DNA of 64,000 nucleotides from Treponema sp. (GTDB lineage: Bacteria; Spirochaetota; Spirochaetia; Treponematales; Treponemataceae). Of the stretch, positions 8,685-16,125 are shown one piece after another (the stretch's first letter is position 1; each line of letters opens with the position of its first letter). The position numbers and the translations under genes are program-made. The DNA lies in the NCBI GenBank assembly GCA_022010055.1, contig CP091737.1, forward strand, positions 1,364,001 to 1,428,000, read 5' to 3'. The notes below the pieces were generated by a model, which made no database searches, had not been told where the DNA came from, and saw only the letters and a list, made by a program, of their open reading frames with translations.

Positions 8685-9733
8685 ATGATTACTTACTGGC
8701 AGCAACAGACAGGCGGAAAGCTTGTAAAAGTAAAAGATGAGGAAATTGACGCACACGCCCGGATTTGGGTTGACGCGCGAATCGTAACGCGCGACGACGT
8801 TGAGCAGCTTCAGGAAAATTACGGAATCGACCCGGAGCACATCCTGGATATTCTTGACCCGGACGAGCTTTCGCGCCTGGAAGACGGCGACGATTATGTA
8901 CTTACAATCCTCAGGCTTCCTATTTTTGAACCTTCAGCAGAAACTCCGTACTTTACAATACCGCTCGGAATCATCCTTAAAGACAACGTTATCATCACAA
9001 TCTGCTGGACGGACTGCGAAGTTCTTAGGGATTTTGCGACCGGCCGCGCAAAAGGAATCGTCCTTGCGGATTTTCCGGCATTTATAATGCGAATCATCGG
9101 CCGCTCAAACATAACGTTCCTGCGCTACCTTAAGGAAATCAACCGCCGCTCAACCGCAATCCAGAACGAGCTTCAGCTTTCAATCGAAACAAAGAAATCA
9201 TCCAGCTCCTCAGCCTGGAAAAATCGCTCGTCTACTTCACAACATCATTAAAAAGCAACCAGCTTCTACTTGAAAAATTCCACAAGACAAAGCTCATAAA
9301 GCTTGACTACGACGACATGGACTGGCTGGAAGACGTTGAAATCGACAACAAGCAGGCTATTGAAATGGCCGACACCTACAGAAACGTACTTTTGGGCGTA
9401 ACAGACGCGTTCGACAGCGTAATCTCAAACAACCTGAACGTCTACATGAAGCGCCTTTCAATCCTGAACATAATAATGATGGTTCCAACGTTCATAACAA
9501 GTTTTTTCGGAATGAACGTAGATTTACCGTTTGTAAAATACGGACCTCTTTCAGTGTGGATTATCACCGCAATATGCCTTATCTCGATTTTTATAACAAA
9601 CGTAATCCTTGGACTTTACGAAACAAAATATCCGCGAAGACCAAAAGAGCAGAAAAAATCACTTGCGCAAAAAAGAAAAGAACGGAAAGCGGCCAGACGC
9701 CTCAAGTCAATCGAAGCGGCGCTGGAAGAATAG
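8685..9733 (+). CDS. corA: Magnesium/cobalt transporter CorA, one frameshift
   Basis: The N-terminal cytoplasmic part (8685 to about 9190) and the C-terminal part lie in different frames. Restoring one A near 9191 (AAA to AAAA) gives a continuous protein of 349 residues reading ETKEIIQLLSLEKSLVYFTT, the normal CorA stalk sequence. The C-terminus has the two membrane helices and the signature GMN in TSFFGMNVDLPF, followed by a basic tail. The family forms pentameric Mg2+ channels in the inner membrane. The start follows GAGGTAACTTCA. The frameshift is probably an assembly error. A 37-bp piece of the segment encoding the second membrane helix recurs at 11527-11563. Confidence 0.88.
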
Positions 9734-9955
9734 AAAGGGCGTTCCGTCGCTTCGCGCCGTCGGGCTTTCCGCTGCAATTCGGCAAGCCTCATTTCCGCTG
9801 CAATCCCTAACGCAAGAATTCCACTGTCAAGCAGAATAATGGCAGCTAAGAAAATGTTTTTTCCGAATACTCAACATATTATGTAAAGTCTTTTATCAAA
9901 TTTCGTATTTTTCTTCCGAGTTGTCATTGATTTATGCAGGCTTGAACCAATTCAA

Positions 9956-11371
9956 TTAAAACAAATCTTCCAAGGCAACAACCAAATAATCCGGTTTTTT
10001 TTCTATCTGCTTCCTAACGCCGGAAGTAACTCCGTTTTTTGAAAAAATAATGAAAGACTTATTTGGTTGTCTGACGCACAATGCGGAATCCTGTAAATCT
10101 TTCAGCTGTTTTTCATCAAAAGGTTCATCTGTATATTTACATTCGCAGATAACGGCATTTTCATTGTCCGTTGCAAGAATGTCTATCTCCTCCTGCTTCT
10201 TTAAAACCGGATTATTGCCCCACCAGCGGCCAAGATTTTCTGCAAAAAACGGCATTTTTCCGTTATAAAACTGCTCCTTCAAATATGTTTCGCACACCGC
10301 CTCAAACCTGTAGCCTGCAAAAGCGTTAAGCCTCTCCTTGGTAAGCTCTCTTTCAAAATACAGCTCAGGCGAAATCAAGCCGTTCAGCATGTTCCGATGT
10401 TTAAAAATAAAGGCAAAATAAAATGCGAAATAATTATCGCAAATTGAATACAAGGTGTTTCTGCTTTTTTCTTTTTCGCCGCAAGGAACTTCTTTTTTTA
10501 TGAATCCCAGATTTATCAGAACATTGATGTACTTTGCAATTTTACCCGAATCATCGTCAACCTTGTCCTTGATTGTGTTAAATGTCGAGGCGCCCGCATT
10601 TATCGCCAGCATGATGTTCTTATAGAAATAAGTTTCTTTCAGTTCCATACGAAGAAGAGTTTCAATTTCGTTAAAAAGGTATCCTGTTGTAGAAAGGCAG
10701 TGCCTGATTACATTCTTTTTTATAGAAAACTTGTCATCAAAAAGCGAGAGATAAAGCGGAATTCCGCCCAGTATAGAATAAGCCAAAAGCGCATCAGAAT
10801 TTGAATAGTTCGGAAAAAAATCCCTTGCCTCTTTATAAGTAAAAGGAAGAAGCTTCAACTCGGCTGTTTTTCTTCCGTAAAGCGGTTTTGTAGAATCATC
10901 GATTACCTCTTCGATTACAGAAACTTCAGAACCGCACAATACAAGAAAGATGTTTTTTGATTTCAGGATTTTATCAATCGCATTTTGCAGACCGGAATCA
11001 AAAGCCGGATTTGAATTGTAAAGATAAGTGAACTCATCAATTATCAACACAAGCCGTTCTTTTATTTCTGTATTTTTAAGAAAAGAATAAACATCATTCC
11101 AAGTTGAAAATGAGCTCAAAAAATCCCCTGCTTTTAGAACTTTATTCAGCTCTTCGCAGAAATTCTGAACATTACTTTTTTCGGAAGATTTATCGCCTGT
11201 AAAGTAAACGACATTTTTCTGGTGATTTTTTGCAAAATGGGATAAAAGATATGACTTGCCTACTCTGCGCCTGCCATGAAGAATCAGCATTTCAAATTTA
11301 CCAGAATTATACAGCGATTCCAGCAAATCAAGCTCCTTTTTCCGCCCGATAAATATTTCCCCATTATTCAT
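9956..11371 (-). CDS. AAA-type ATPase with C-terminal nuclease-like domain (DUF234 family)
   Basis: 471 residues, starting after GGAGTAAATTAT. The Walker A motif is HGRRRVGKSYLL (about residues 32-43), the Walker B motif is LVLIIDEFTYLY, and the sensor region is FLVLCGSE. A winged-helix region and then the DUF234 part follow. The C-terminus contains EIDILATDNENAVICECKY, the D-x(n)-E-x-K pattern of PD-(D/E)XK nucleases. This archaeal/bacterial ATPase family is widespread in accessory DNA; its cellular role is not established. It lies between corA and a copied corA fragment, next to the DUF3990 cassette, which suggests an accessory island. It has a promoter with a 14-bp palindrome of its own. 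Confidence 0.85.
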   Translation of the reverse strand: MNNGEIFIGRKKELDLLESLYNSGKFEMLILHGRRRVGKSYLLSHFAKNHQKNVVYFTGDKSSEKSNVQNFCEELNKVLKAGDFLSSFSTWNDVYSFLKNTEIKERLVLIIDEFTYLYNSNPAFDSGLQNAIDKILKSKNIFLVLCGSEVSVIEEVIDDSTKPLYGRKTAELKLLPFTYKEARDFFPNYSNSDALLAYSILGGIPLYLSLFDDKFSIKKNVIRHCLSTTGYLFNEIETLLRMELKETYFYKNIMLAINAGASTFNTIKDKVDDDSGKIAKYINVLINLGFIKKEVPCGEKEKSRNTLYSICDNYFAFYFAFIFKHRNMLNGLISPELYFERELTKERLNAFAGYRFEAVCETYLKEQFYNGKMPFFAENLGRWWGNNPVLKKQEEIDILATDNENAVICECKYTDEPFDEKQLKDLQDSALCVRQPNKSFIIFSKNGVTSGVRKQIEKKPDYLVVALEDLF

Positions 11372-11391
11372 ATAATTTACTCCACAGTTAG

Positions 11392-11433
11392 TTACTTTAA
11401 AGTAAAGTATATTTTATTCTGGATAAAATTCAA
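11392..11433 (-). promoter_or_regulatory. Promoter and palindromic operator candidate of the ATPase gene
   Basis: On the minus strand TTGAAT (11433-11428), a 16-bp spacer and TATACT (11411-11406) form a promoter. The perfect palindrome TTACTTTAAAGTAA (11392-11405) lies directly downstream of the -10 box, over the expected transcription start, where a repressor would block initiation. Confidence 0.5.
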
Positions 11434-11526
11434 GACCCTCGAATTGACAGAGTTCAAAATGTGTAGGCATTGCAAAAAATGTTCTTTAAATCGTGGAAAG
11501 GTGTCTGTATCTTTTAGATTTCTTAA

Positions 11527-11563
11527 TCTTGATTTTTATAACAAACGTAATCCTTGGAGTTTA
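11527..11563 (+). repeat. 37-bp duplicate of a corA segment
   Basis: 35 of 37 bases are identical to corA positions 9582-9618 in the same orientation, with differences only at the fourth base and near the end. It is non-coding here. The two copies flank the ATPase gene as direct repeats about 1.9 kb apart. Confidence 0.85.
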
Positions 11564-11575
11564 ACCCACAAACAG

Positions 11576-11604
11576 TTAAAAATTCTTCAAGGCTGTGTTA
11601 TAAT
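11576..11604 (+). promoter_or_regulatory. Promoter of the DUF3791/DUF3990 cassette
   Basis: TGTTATAAT (11596-11604) is a perfect extended -10 box. TTAAAA at 11576-11581 is a weak -35 box at 17-bp spacing. The first gene starts at 11678. Confidence 0.5.
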
Positions 11605-11677
11605 AACCTATGGATTCCAATATTAGAATCAGGCGAAATTCCAAATTGTTTTGAAAAATATCAGCGGGAGTAAAAAA

Positions 11678-11887
11678 ATGTCGCTTCTTTCATTTAAAAC
11701 ATATTGCATAGAAAACTACGCCGAATATAAAAATCTTCCGTCATCCAAGGTTTTTAAGGATTTTGAAAAAACCAAGCTTCTGAATCATCTTGAAAGTGAC
11801 TATGAAGATTTGCATGGAATGGGAAAAACATATCTGATGAATTATTTTGACAAGTGGCTTTCAGGTGGCGCGGAGAACAGAAAATGA
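11678..11887 (+). CDS. DUF3791-like small protein, first gene of the ART cassette
   Basis: 69 residues from the ATG at 11678, chosen because GCGGGAGTAAAAA precedes it. The sequence (FKTYCIENYAEYKNL, then LESDYEDLHGMGKTYLMNYF) resembles DUF3791, a short helical family often found next to DUF3990 genes. Its stop overlaps the start of the DUF3990 gene by ATGA, so the two are translationally coupled. An antitoxin or adaptor role for the downstream ADP-ribosyltransferase-like protein is an inference from context. Confidence 0.7.
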   Translation: MSLLSFKTYCIENYAEYKNLPSSKVFKDFEKTKLLNHLESDYEDLHGMGKTYLMNYFDKWLSGGAENRK

Positions 11888-12396
11888 TTTTATATCACGG
11901 TTCATACACGCAGATTAAAAATCCAAAAATTCTCTTTCAGGAAAAAGGACGCGACTTCGGCTTTGGATTTTACACAACTTCCATAAAAGAACAGGCAGAA
12001 CGCTGGGCTATCAGAGTTGCAAGGCTATACTCAAAACAGACTGAAAAAGAAGAAATAGCTATTGTTAATATTTATGAATTTGATGATAAACTTGCAAGAA
12101 ATCTAAAAATAAAGAGATTTGCAAGACCAGATTTGGACTGGCTTGATTTTGTTGTCCGCTGCCGTTCAGACTTGGAGTTTAGGCATGGATTTGATATTGT
12201 TTCTGGAAAAATCGCAGATGACAAAGTAGGAGAAACTGTTGAATATGTTCTTGCAGGAATCATGAGAAAAGAAGATGCTGCGGAACATCTGAAATTTGAA
12301 AAAATAAATGATCAGACTTGTTTCTGCACCGATGAAGCTTTAAAAGCGCTCCACTTTAAAGAAAGTTATGAGATACAGAAAATCAGTTGGAAATGA
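11884..12396 (+). CDS. DUF3990 family protein, ADP-ribosyltransferase-like
   Basis: 170 residues. The start at 11884 overlaps the previous stop (ATGA); an upstream in-frame start at 11854 is inside the previous gene. It opens with ILYHGS and continues with DFGFGFYTTSIKEQAERWA. The H of YHGS and the Y of GFYTT fit the first two residues of the H-Y-x NAD-binding triad of ADP-ribosyltransferases. The third position seems to be in INDQTCFCT (Q instead of E). Other family landmarks are LDWLDFVV, FDIVSGKIADD and DEALKALHF. By family logic it would bind NAD and could modify a host macromolecule. Activity is unproven. It is flanked by two small genes in one operon, the layout of a toxin with partner proteins. 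Confidence 0.8.
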   Translation: MILYHGSYTQIKNPKILFQEKGRDFGFGFYTTSIKEQAERWAIRVARLYSKQTEKEEIAIVNIYEFDDKLARNLKIKRFARPDLDWLDFVVRCRSDLEFRHGFDIVSGKIADDKVGETVEYVLAGIMRKEDAAEHLKFEKINDQTCFCTDEALKALHFKESYEIQKISWK

Positions 12397-12403
12397 GGCA
12401 AAA

Positions 12404-12613
12404 ATGGCAGACACACATCATCTTGTAAAAACAATTTTGATTCCTCAAATTGCGGAACTTCTGATGAAAAATAAAAATTTAACAGAAAATGAAGCCCTGC
12501 GGAAAATTTACAATTCTCCACTGGCGGAACTTCTTGAAGACGACACCATGGGTCTATACGGTCAAAGCGCATTGTATTTGTATGGACTGATTGAAAATCA
12601 GAATTTTGCTTAG
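12404..12613 (+). CDS. Small DUF3791-like protein, third gene of the ART cassette
   Basis: 69 residues from the ATG at 12404, seven bases after the DUF3990 stop and preceded by TGAGGCAAAA. An in-frame start at 12368 lies inside the DUF3990 gene and is not used. The sequence is helical (TILIPQIAELLMKNKNLTEN, then LAELLEDDTMGLYGQSALY) and resembles the short helical proteins that accompany DUF3990 genes. The exact family is uncertain. It is probably a partner of the preceding protein. Confidence 0.65.
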   Translation: MADTHHLVKTILIPQIAELLMKNKNLTENEALRKIYNSPLAELLEDDTMGLYGQSALYLYGLIENQNFA

Positions 12614-12707
12614 AGTCAACTTTTTCGGCTTGTTCTATTGCAACAACTAATGCGGACTAAAAAAACGCAGGCAAAACTCATCCTGTCAGGAGGCATGGGA
12701 AAATTTT

Positions 12708-13661
12708 ATGAAAAACAGAATAATATCCAGTATTTTTTTTATGATTGCGGCGGCGGTTTTTGCGCAGAACAGTCCAAGGATTCTTTTCAACGAGCTTGAC
12801 ATGGTGCAGATTCCTTCCGGCTCGTACACAATCGGCGAAGATGTTCAAACCTGCACTGCAAAACGAACCGTAGAATCATTTTTAATAAACAGATACGAAA
12901 CGCCCTATACCCTCTGGTTTATGGTAAGAAAAGATGCTGAAAAAAACGGATACAGGTTTCAAAATCCCGGACAGGAAGGCTCGCGCGCACGCCGCGGCAA
13001 AGCCCCTTCAAAAAAAGGACTCGGGCAGCCGGTTACAATGATAAGCTGGCACGATGCAATCGTCTGGTGCAACGCGTTCAGCGAATACTGTGGACTAAAG
13101 CCATGCTACACCTACAACGGTGAAATTCTGAAAAATTCAGCGGACACTGCAAAATGCGACCTTGCGGAATGCAACTTCAGCGCAAACGGATTCAGGCTTC
13201 CCACAGAAGCAGAATGGGAATACGCCGCCCGGATTTCAAAAGATAAAATCCAGAAAGGCAACAAAGCCAGCGGAGACTTTTCTGCGGACAATGAGAACGA
13301 AACGCTAAAATACGCATGGACAAATGAAAACGCAGACGCATCCATGGCAGTTGGAACGGCAGGAACTCCATTTTCGGAATACGCCGCTCCTGCGCCCGGA
13401 ACTGGAAACCCCAACGGAGCAGATCTTTTTGATATGTCCGGAAATCTTCTGGAATTCTGCTGGGACTGGTTCGCAGATTACACGGAACAAAAAGAAAACG
13501 AAATATGCGCCGGTCCGGAATACGGAAGCCAGAGAATCTGCCGCGGCGGAAGTTTTTCAGAATATACAGTATTTTGCTTTGCCGCAGAACGCTACGGCTA
13601 CGACGCGAACGAATGCTACGATTATATGGGATTCAGATTCGTGCAGTCGCAGCAAGAATAA
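12708..13661 (+). CDS. Formylglycine-generating-enzyme / SUMF1-domain protein, exported
   Basis: 317 residues with a signal peptide (about 1-19, ending FAQ). The FGE-sulfatase domain fills the rest: MVQIPSGSYTIG, INRYETPYTLW, VTMISWHDAIVWCNAFSEYC, FRLPTEAEWEYAAR, DMSGNLLEFCWDWF and RICRGGSF. Secreted members of this fold often are not true sulfatase activators but substrate-binding or structural proteins, and no sulfatase is nearby. The ribosome-binding site CAGGAGG is 14 bases from the ATG, unusually far. An ATG closer to it opens only a short different frame, and the signal peptide supports the start given here. Confidence 0.85.
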   Translation: MKNRIISSIFFMIAAAVFAQNSPRILFNELDMVQIPSGSYTIGEDVQTCTAKRTVESFLINRYETPYTLWFMVRKDAEKNGYRFQNPGQEGSRARRGKAPSKKGLGQPVTMISWHDAIVWCNAFSEYCGLKPCYTYNGEILKNSADTAKCDLAECNFSANGFRLPTEAEWEYAARISKDKIQKGNKASGDFSADNENETLKYAWTNENADASMAVGTAGTPFSEYAAPAPGTGNPNGADLFDMSGNLLEFCWDWFADYTEQKENEICAGPEYGSQRICRGGSFSEYTVFCFAAERYGYDANECYDYMGFRFVQSQQE

Positions 13662-13674
13662 TTCTTTATACATC

Positions 13675-13748
13675 CCAAATATTCAGTTTTATAAATTCAG
13701 CGCAAAAATTGAATGAGCGGGAAGAAAAAGAAAGCGGCAACCGGGCTA
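13675..13748 (+). repeat. Truncated family 2 repeat
   Basis: The segment from CAAATATTCAGTTTTATAAA through GAAAGCGGCAACCGGG matches, reverse-complemented, the right half of the full family 2 element at 62126-62336. It lies between two convergent genes. Confidence 0.65.
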
Positions 13749-14430
13749 TTTATGTATTTTCTTAATTTCAGCGGTTTTTACAGCCCAAATTCCATTATTC
13801 TTTTCAACTTCAAGGATTCCGTAAGTTCCGTTCTCGCCAAAGCAGCCTGAATTGATTACAAGGGTATTTCCAATTCTGTCTGTTCCAACGCCTTCGTGTA
13901 TGTGTCCGGTAACAACCGCAAGCGGCATTTTTCTTCAATAAGTGCGCGGAATTTTTCAGAACCGGCATGAAGCTCCGGAGTAACGGCATCGCATTTTGTG
14001 TTTTTCGGCGGATTATGGCTGACAAGAATCACATTTGAATAGTCGGCATTAAATTCATCCTGATTAAGAATGTCAAAATCAGAGACAAGCTCATCCTCCT
14101 CGCGTTCATTCGGAGTCTTTCCGGTGAATTTACTGCCGCCGCCAGAACCGACTATTGCAATTCCGCCGGTATAGTTCAAAGTTCTTTCCGCATTTATTCC
14201 AGAATCTTCAAGCTCTTCTATAAATTCCGGCTCATCGCAATTTCCAAGGACTGCGTAATCTCATCATGCTTTTTTACAAGCGCATCCAGAACAGGCTTTG
14301 AAGTTTCGGTCTTAAAACATTCACAAAAATCGCCTGCAAAAATAACTGCATCCGCCGCCTTGAATTCTGAATCAAGTTTTTCCAAATCTGAAACATTTCC
14401 ATGAATGTCTGTTAAAATCAAAAATCTCAT
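13746..14430 (-). CDS. Metallophosphoesterase (YfcE/MJ0936-like), two frameshifts
   Basis: Three segments in different frames join into a protein of 228 residues if one base is added near 14260 and one A near 13932. The start is the ATG at 14430, after AAAGGAATTTAT. All metal-binding motifs are present in order: LTDIHGN (D-x-H), AGDF, GNCDEPEF (GNHD variant with Cys), VSHNPP and TGHIHEG. The family hydrolyses phosphodiesters with two metal ions. The physiological substrate is unknown. The gene follows hisC on the same strand, separated only by the structured RNA element at 14431-14578, which ends at its ribosome-binding site. Confidence 0.82.
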
Positions 14431-14578
14431 ATAAATTCCTTTCTGGCTTGCTGCCAGACTGCTTTTTTTCGTAGGGAAAGACAAACCCTCTACTTGAGAA
14501 GCGTTTTTTTTTTTCTTTCCCTGCAATCCTATCTTTTCCCGGCACGCTTCAGGGGAATTTCTCCCCTAAAATTCAACT
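14431..14578 (-). promoter_or_regulatory. Pseudoknotted leader-like RNA element, copy 2
   Basis: On the minus strand a hairpin (14567-14551, AGGGGA/TCCCCT) is followed by two interleaved helices. GAAGCG (14550-14545) pairs with CGCTTC (14503-14498), and GGGAAAGA (14521-14514) pairs with TCTTTCCC (14481-14474), so they form an H-type pseudoknot. A second hairpin (TCTGGC/GCCAGA, 14457-14441) stands beside the ribosome-binding site AAAGGAAT. The element at 55900-56035 has the same plan with compensating base changes. It fills the whole gap between hisC and the phosphoesterase gene. The class is not recognised. Confidence 0.6.
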
Positions 14579-14589
14579 GCACCGCAATA

Positions 14590-15737
14590 TCAAATCATTT
14601 TCATCGCGTTTTTAAGCGCGTTCATCTGCTCTTCCGTACCGATTGTTATGCGGACGTAATCTTCAATTCCTTTTGTGCTAAAGTGGCGCACAAGAATTCC
14701 CTGTCTTTTTATTTCTTCGTAGACTTTTTCGCCGCTTACACCCGTTTTTTTTGCAAGCACAAAATTTGTTTTTGACGGAATAAAATCCCAGCCGTTTTCC
14801 TTAAGAAAATCCTGAAATTTTTCACGCTCCGCAACAACCTTTTTTGCACATCCGCAGTAATACGCCGGATTTCTGCAGGCCGCGACACCTGCGCACTGCG
14901 CAACGGCATCAATCGGAAAATGGTTCAGGCTGTTTTTTACTGTCGTAACATAATTTACAATTTCAGGGGAAGCTACAATATATCCTAACCTTAAGCCTGC
15001 TCCACAAAGACTTTTGCTAAAAGTCCTTACTATAACCAGATTTTTAAATTCTTCCAGAAGAGGAATGCACGACTCTCCGCCGAAATCGCAATAGGCTTCG
15101 TCAACAACAAAAATCCTGTCAGAGTCCGCTCTTTTAAGCATTTCACGCACCTGAGCGCGTCCCAACCCGATTCCGCTAGGCGCGTTCGGATTTGCAAAAA
15201 TCAATCCAGAGCCATTTCTTTTTGCGCGCAGAAGCATTTCATCCGTATCAAGCGACCAGTCTTTTTTCATAGGCACTATATCAGTGGCTATATCGTAAAA
15301 TCCGGCGTAAACAGGATAAAAACTGTACGTAAATTCAGGAAGCACAAGTTTTTTTCCGCTGTCAAAAAAAGCGTAGAAAACAAAGGAAAGAACCTCATCG
15401 CTTCCGTTTCCTGAATAAATCATATCGGAAGTAACCTTAAAAGGAATCCGGTCTTTTTCAGAAGGCCCGGTTTCTTCCCCGGAAACTTCCGCATTGCACA
15501 GGACACCGCCGGTCTTATTCAGCATTTCTGCAATCGCCGCATGAAGCCCCAGCGAGTCAGGGTCAGGATAAAGAGCAAGACGCATCGGATTGTTCTTTAC
15601 AAAATCAGAAACCGCCTGAACAACTTTAGCGTCCGGCGGATACGGATTTTCATTTGCATTAAGTTTATGTAAACCCTGTCCTTTGGCTGCTCACCCGGAA
15701 CGTAAGGATGCAGGTTTTTCATTCTATTTGAAATCAT
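14590..15737 (-). CDS. hisC: Histidinol-phosphate aminotransferase, one frameshift
   Basis: The main frame covers 14590-15585 and continues upstream. Restoring one A near 15664 joins it to the N-terminal MISNRMKNLHPYVPGEQP and KLNANENPYPPDAKVV, giving 382 residues, normal for the family. The start at 15737 follows GGAAGAACTT. It is a class I/II PLP-dependent aminotransferase. Motifs are NANENP, YSGNGSDEVLSF, FANPNAPSG, DEAYCDF and FSKSLCGAGLRLGY with the PLP lysine. It converts imidazole acetol phosphate to histidinol phosphate. No other his genes are adjacent, so another aromatic-type substrate cannot be excluded. Confidence 0.85.
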
Positions 15738-15756
15738 AAGTTCTTCCTTTATATAT

Positions 15757-15814
15757 CCCGAATTTCGAGTTTTATAAATTCAGCATAAAATCAGTAAAAA
15801 ACTCGAAATTCAGG
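15757..15814. repeat. Short palindromic repeat, internally deleted family 2 element
   Basis: GAATTTCGAGTTTT (15760-15773) and AAAACTCGAAATTC (15798-15811) are perfect 14-bp inverted arms. The inner TATAAATTCAGCATAAAATC matches the ends of the family 2 element at 62126, joined without its middle part. It lies ten bases from family 1 copy C. Confidence 0.7.
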
Positions 15815-15823
15815 CTATATAAT

Positions 15824-16027
15824 AGGTTGAATATCGAGTTTTTTTGCAAAAAGAATAAAAGCGCAGGCAGATTTGCAATTTGTGAAGATTTTTGGCGATT
15901 GAATTAATTAAAGTGCGAAGCACCCGAATTAATACAAGCGTAGCGCGAGCCAAATCCATCTGAGCAAATTGGAAATATGCCGAAAGCGTTCTTTCGTAAT
16001 TTGTAAAAAAAACTCGAAATTAAGCCT
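15824..16027 (-). repeat. MITE-like repeat, family 1, copy C
   Basis: 204 bp, reverse orientation relative to copies A and B, nearly identical to copy D. The ends are AGGTTGAATATCGAG and CTCGAAATTAAGCCT. AAT at 15821-15823 and AAT at 16028-16030 form a 3-bp target duplication. Confidence 0.9.
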
Positions 16028-16090
16028 AATACACAGTTTATTGCTATAACAGTTTTTGTTCAATAAATCAATTTAATCTTGTTAATAATC

Positions 16091-16119
16091 TTGTGAATAA
16101 AATACTTTATGTTTATAAT
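16091..16119 (+). promoter_or_regulatory. Promoter predicting a leaderless transcript
   Basis: TTGTGA (16091-16096), a 17-bp spacer and a perfect TATAAT (16114-16119). The expected transcription start, seven bases after the -10 box, coincides with the A of the ATG at 16126. No ribosome-binding site precedes the gene. Confidence 0.5.
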
Positions 16120-16125
16120 TACAGT

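Noticed and set aside
11276..11626. A 116-codon plus-strand frame over the ATPase promoter
   Set aside because: It overlaps the ATPase start in antisense and consists of promoter, palindrome and the copied corA fragment; no coding signature.
12680..12710. An earlier start for the FGE-like gene at the ATG close to GGAGG
   Set aside because: That ATG opens a different frame that ends after about 35 codons, while the downstream ATG gives a clear signal peptide and the full domain.
13746..14430. Three small separate genes
   Set aside because: They carry consecutive motifs of one metallophosphoesterase and are joined by single-base shifts.
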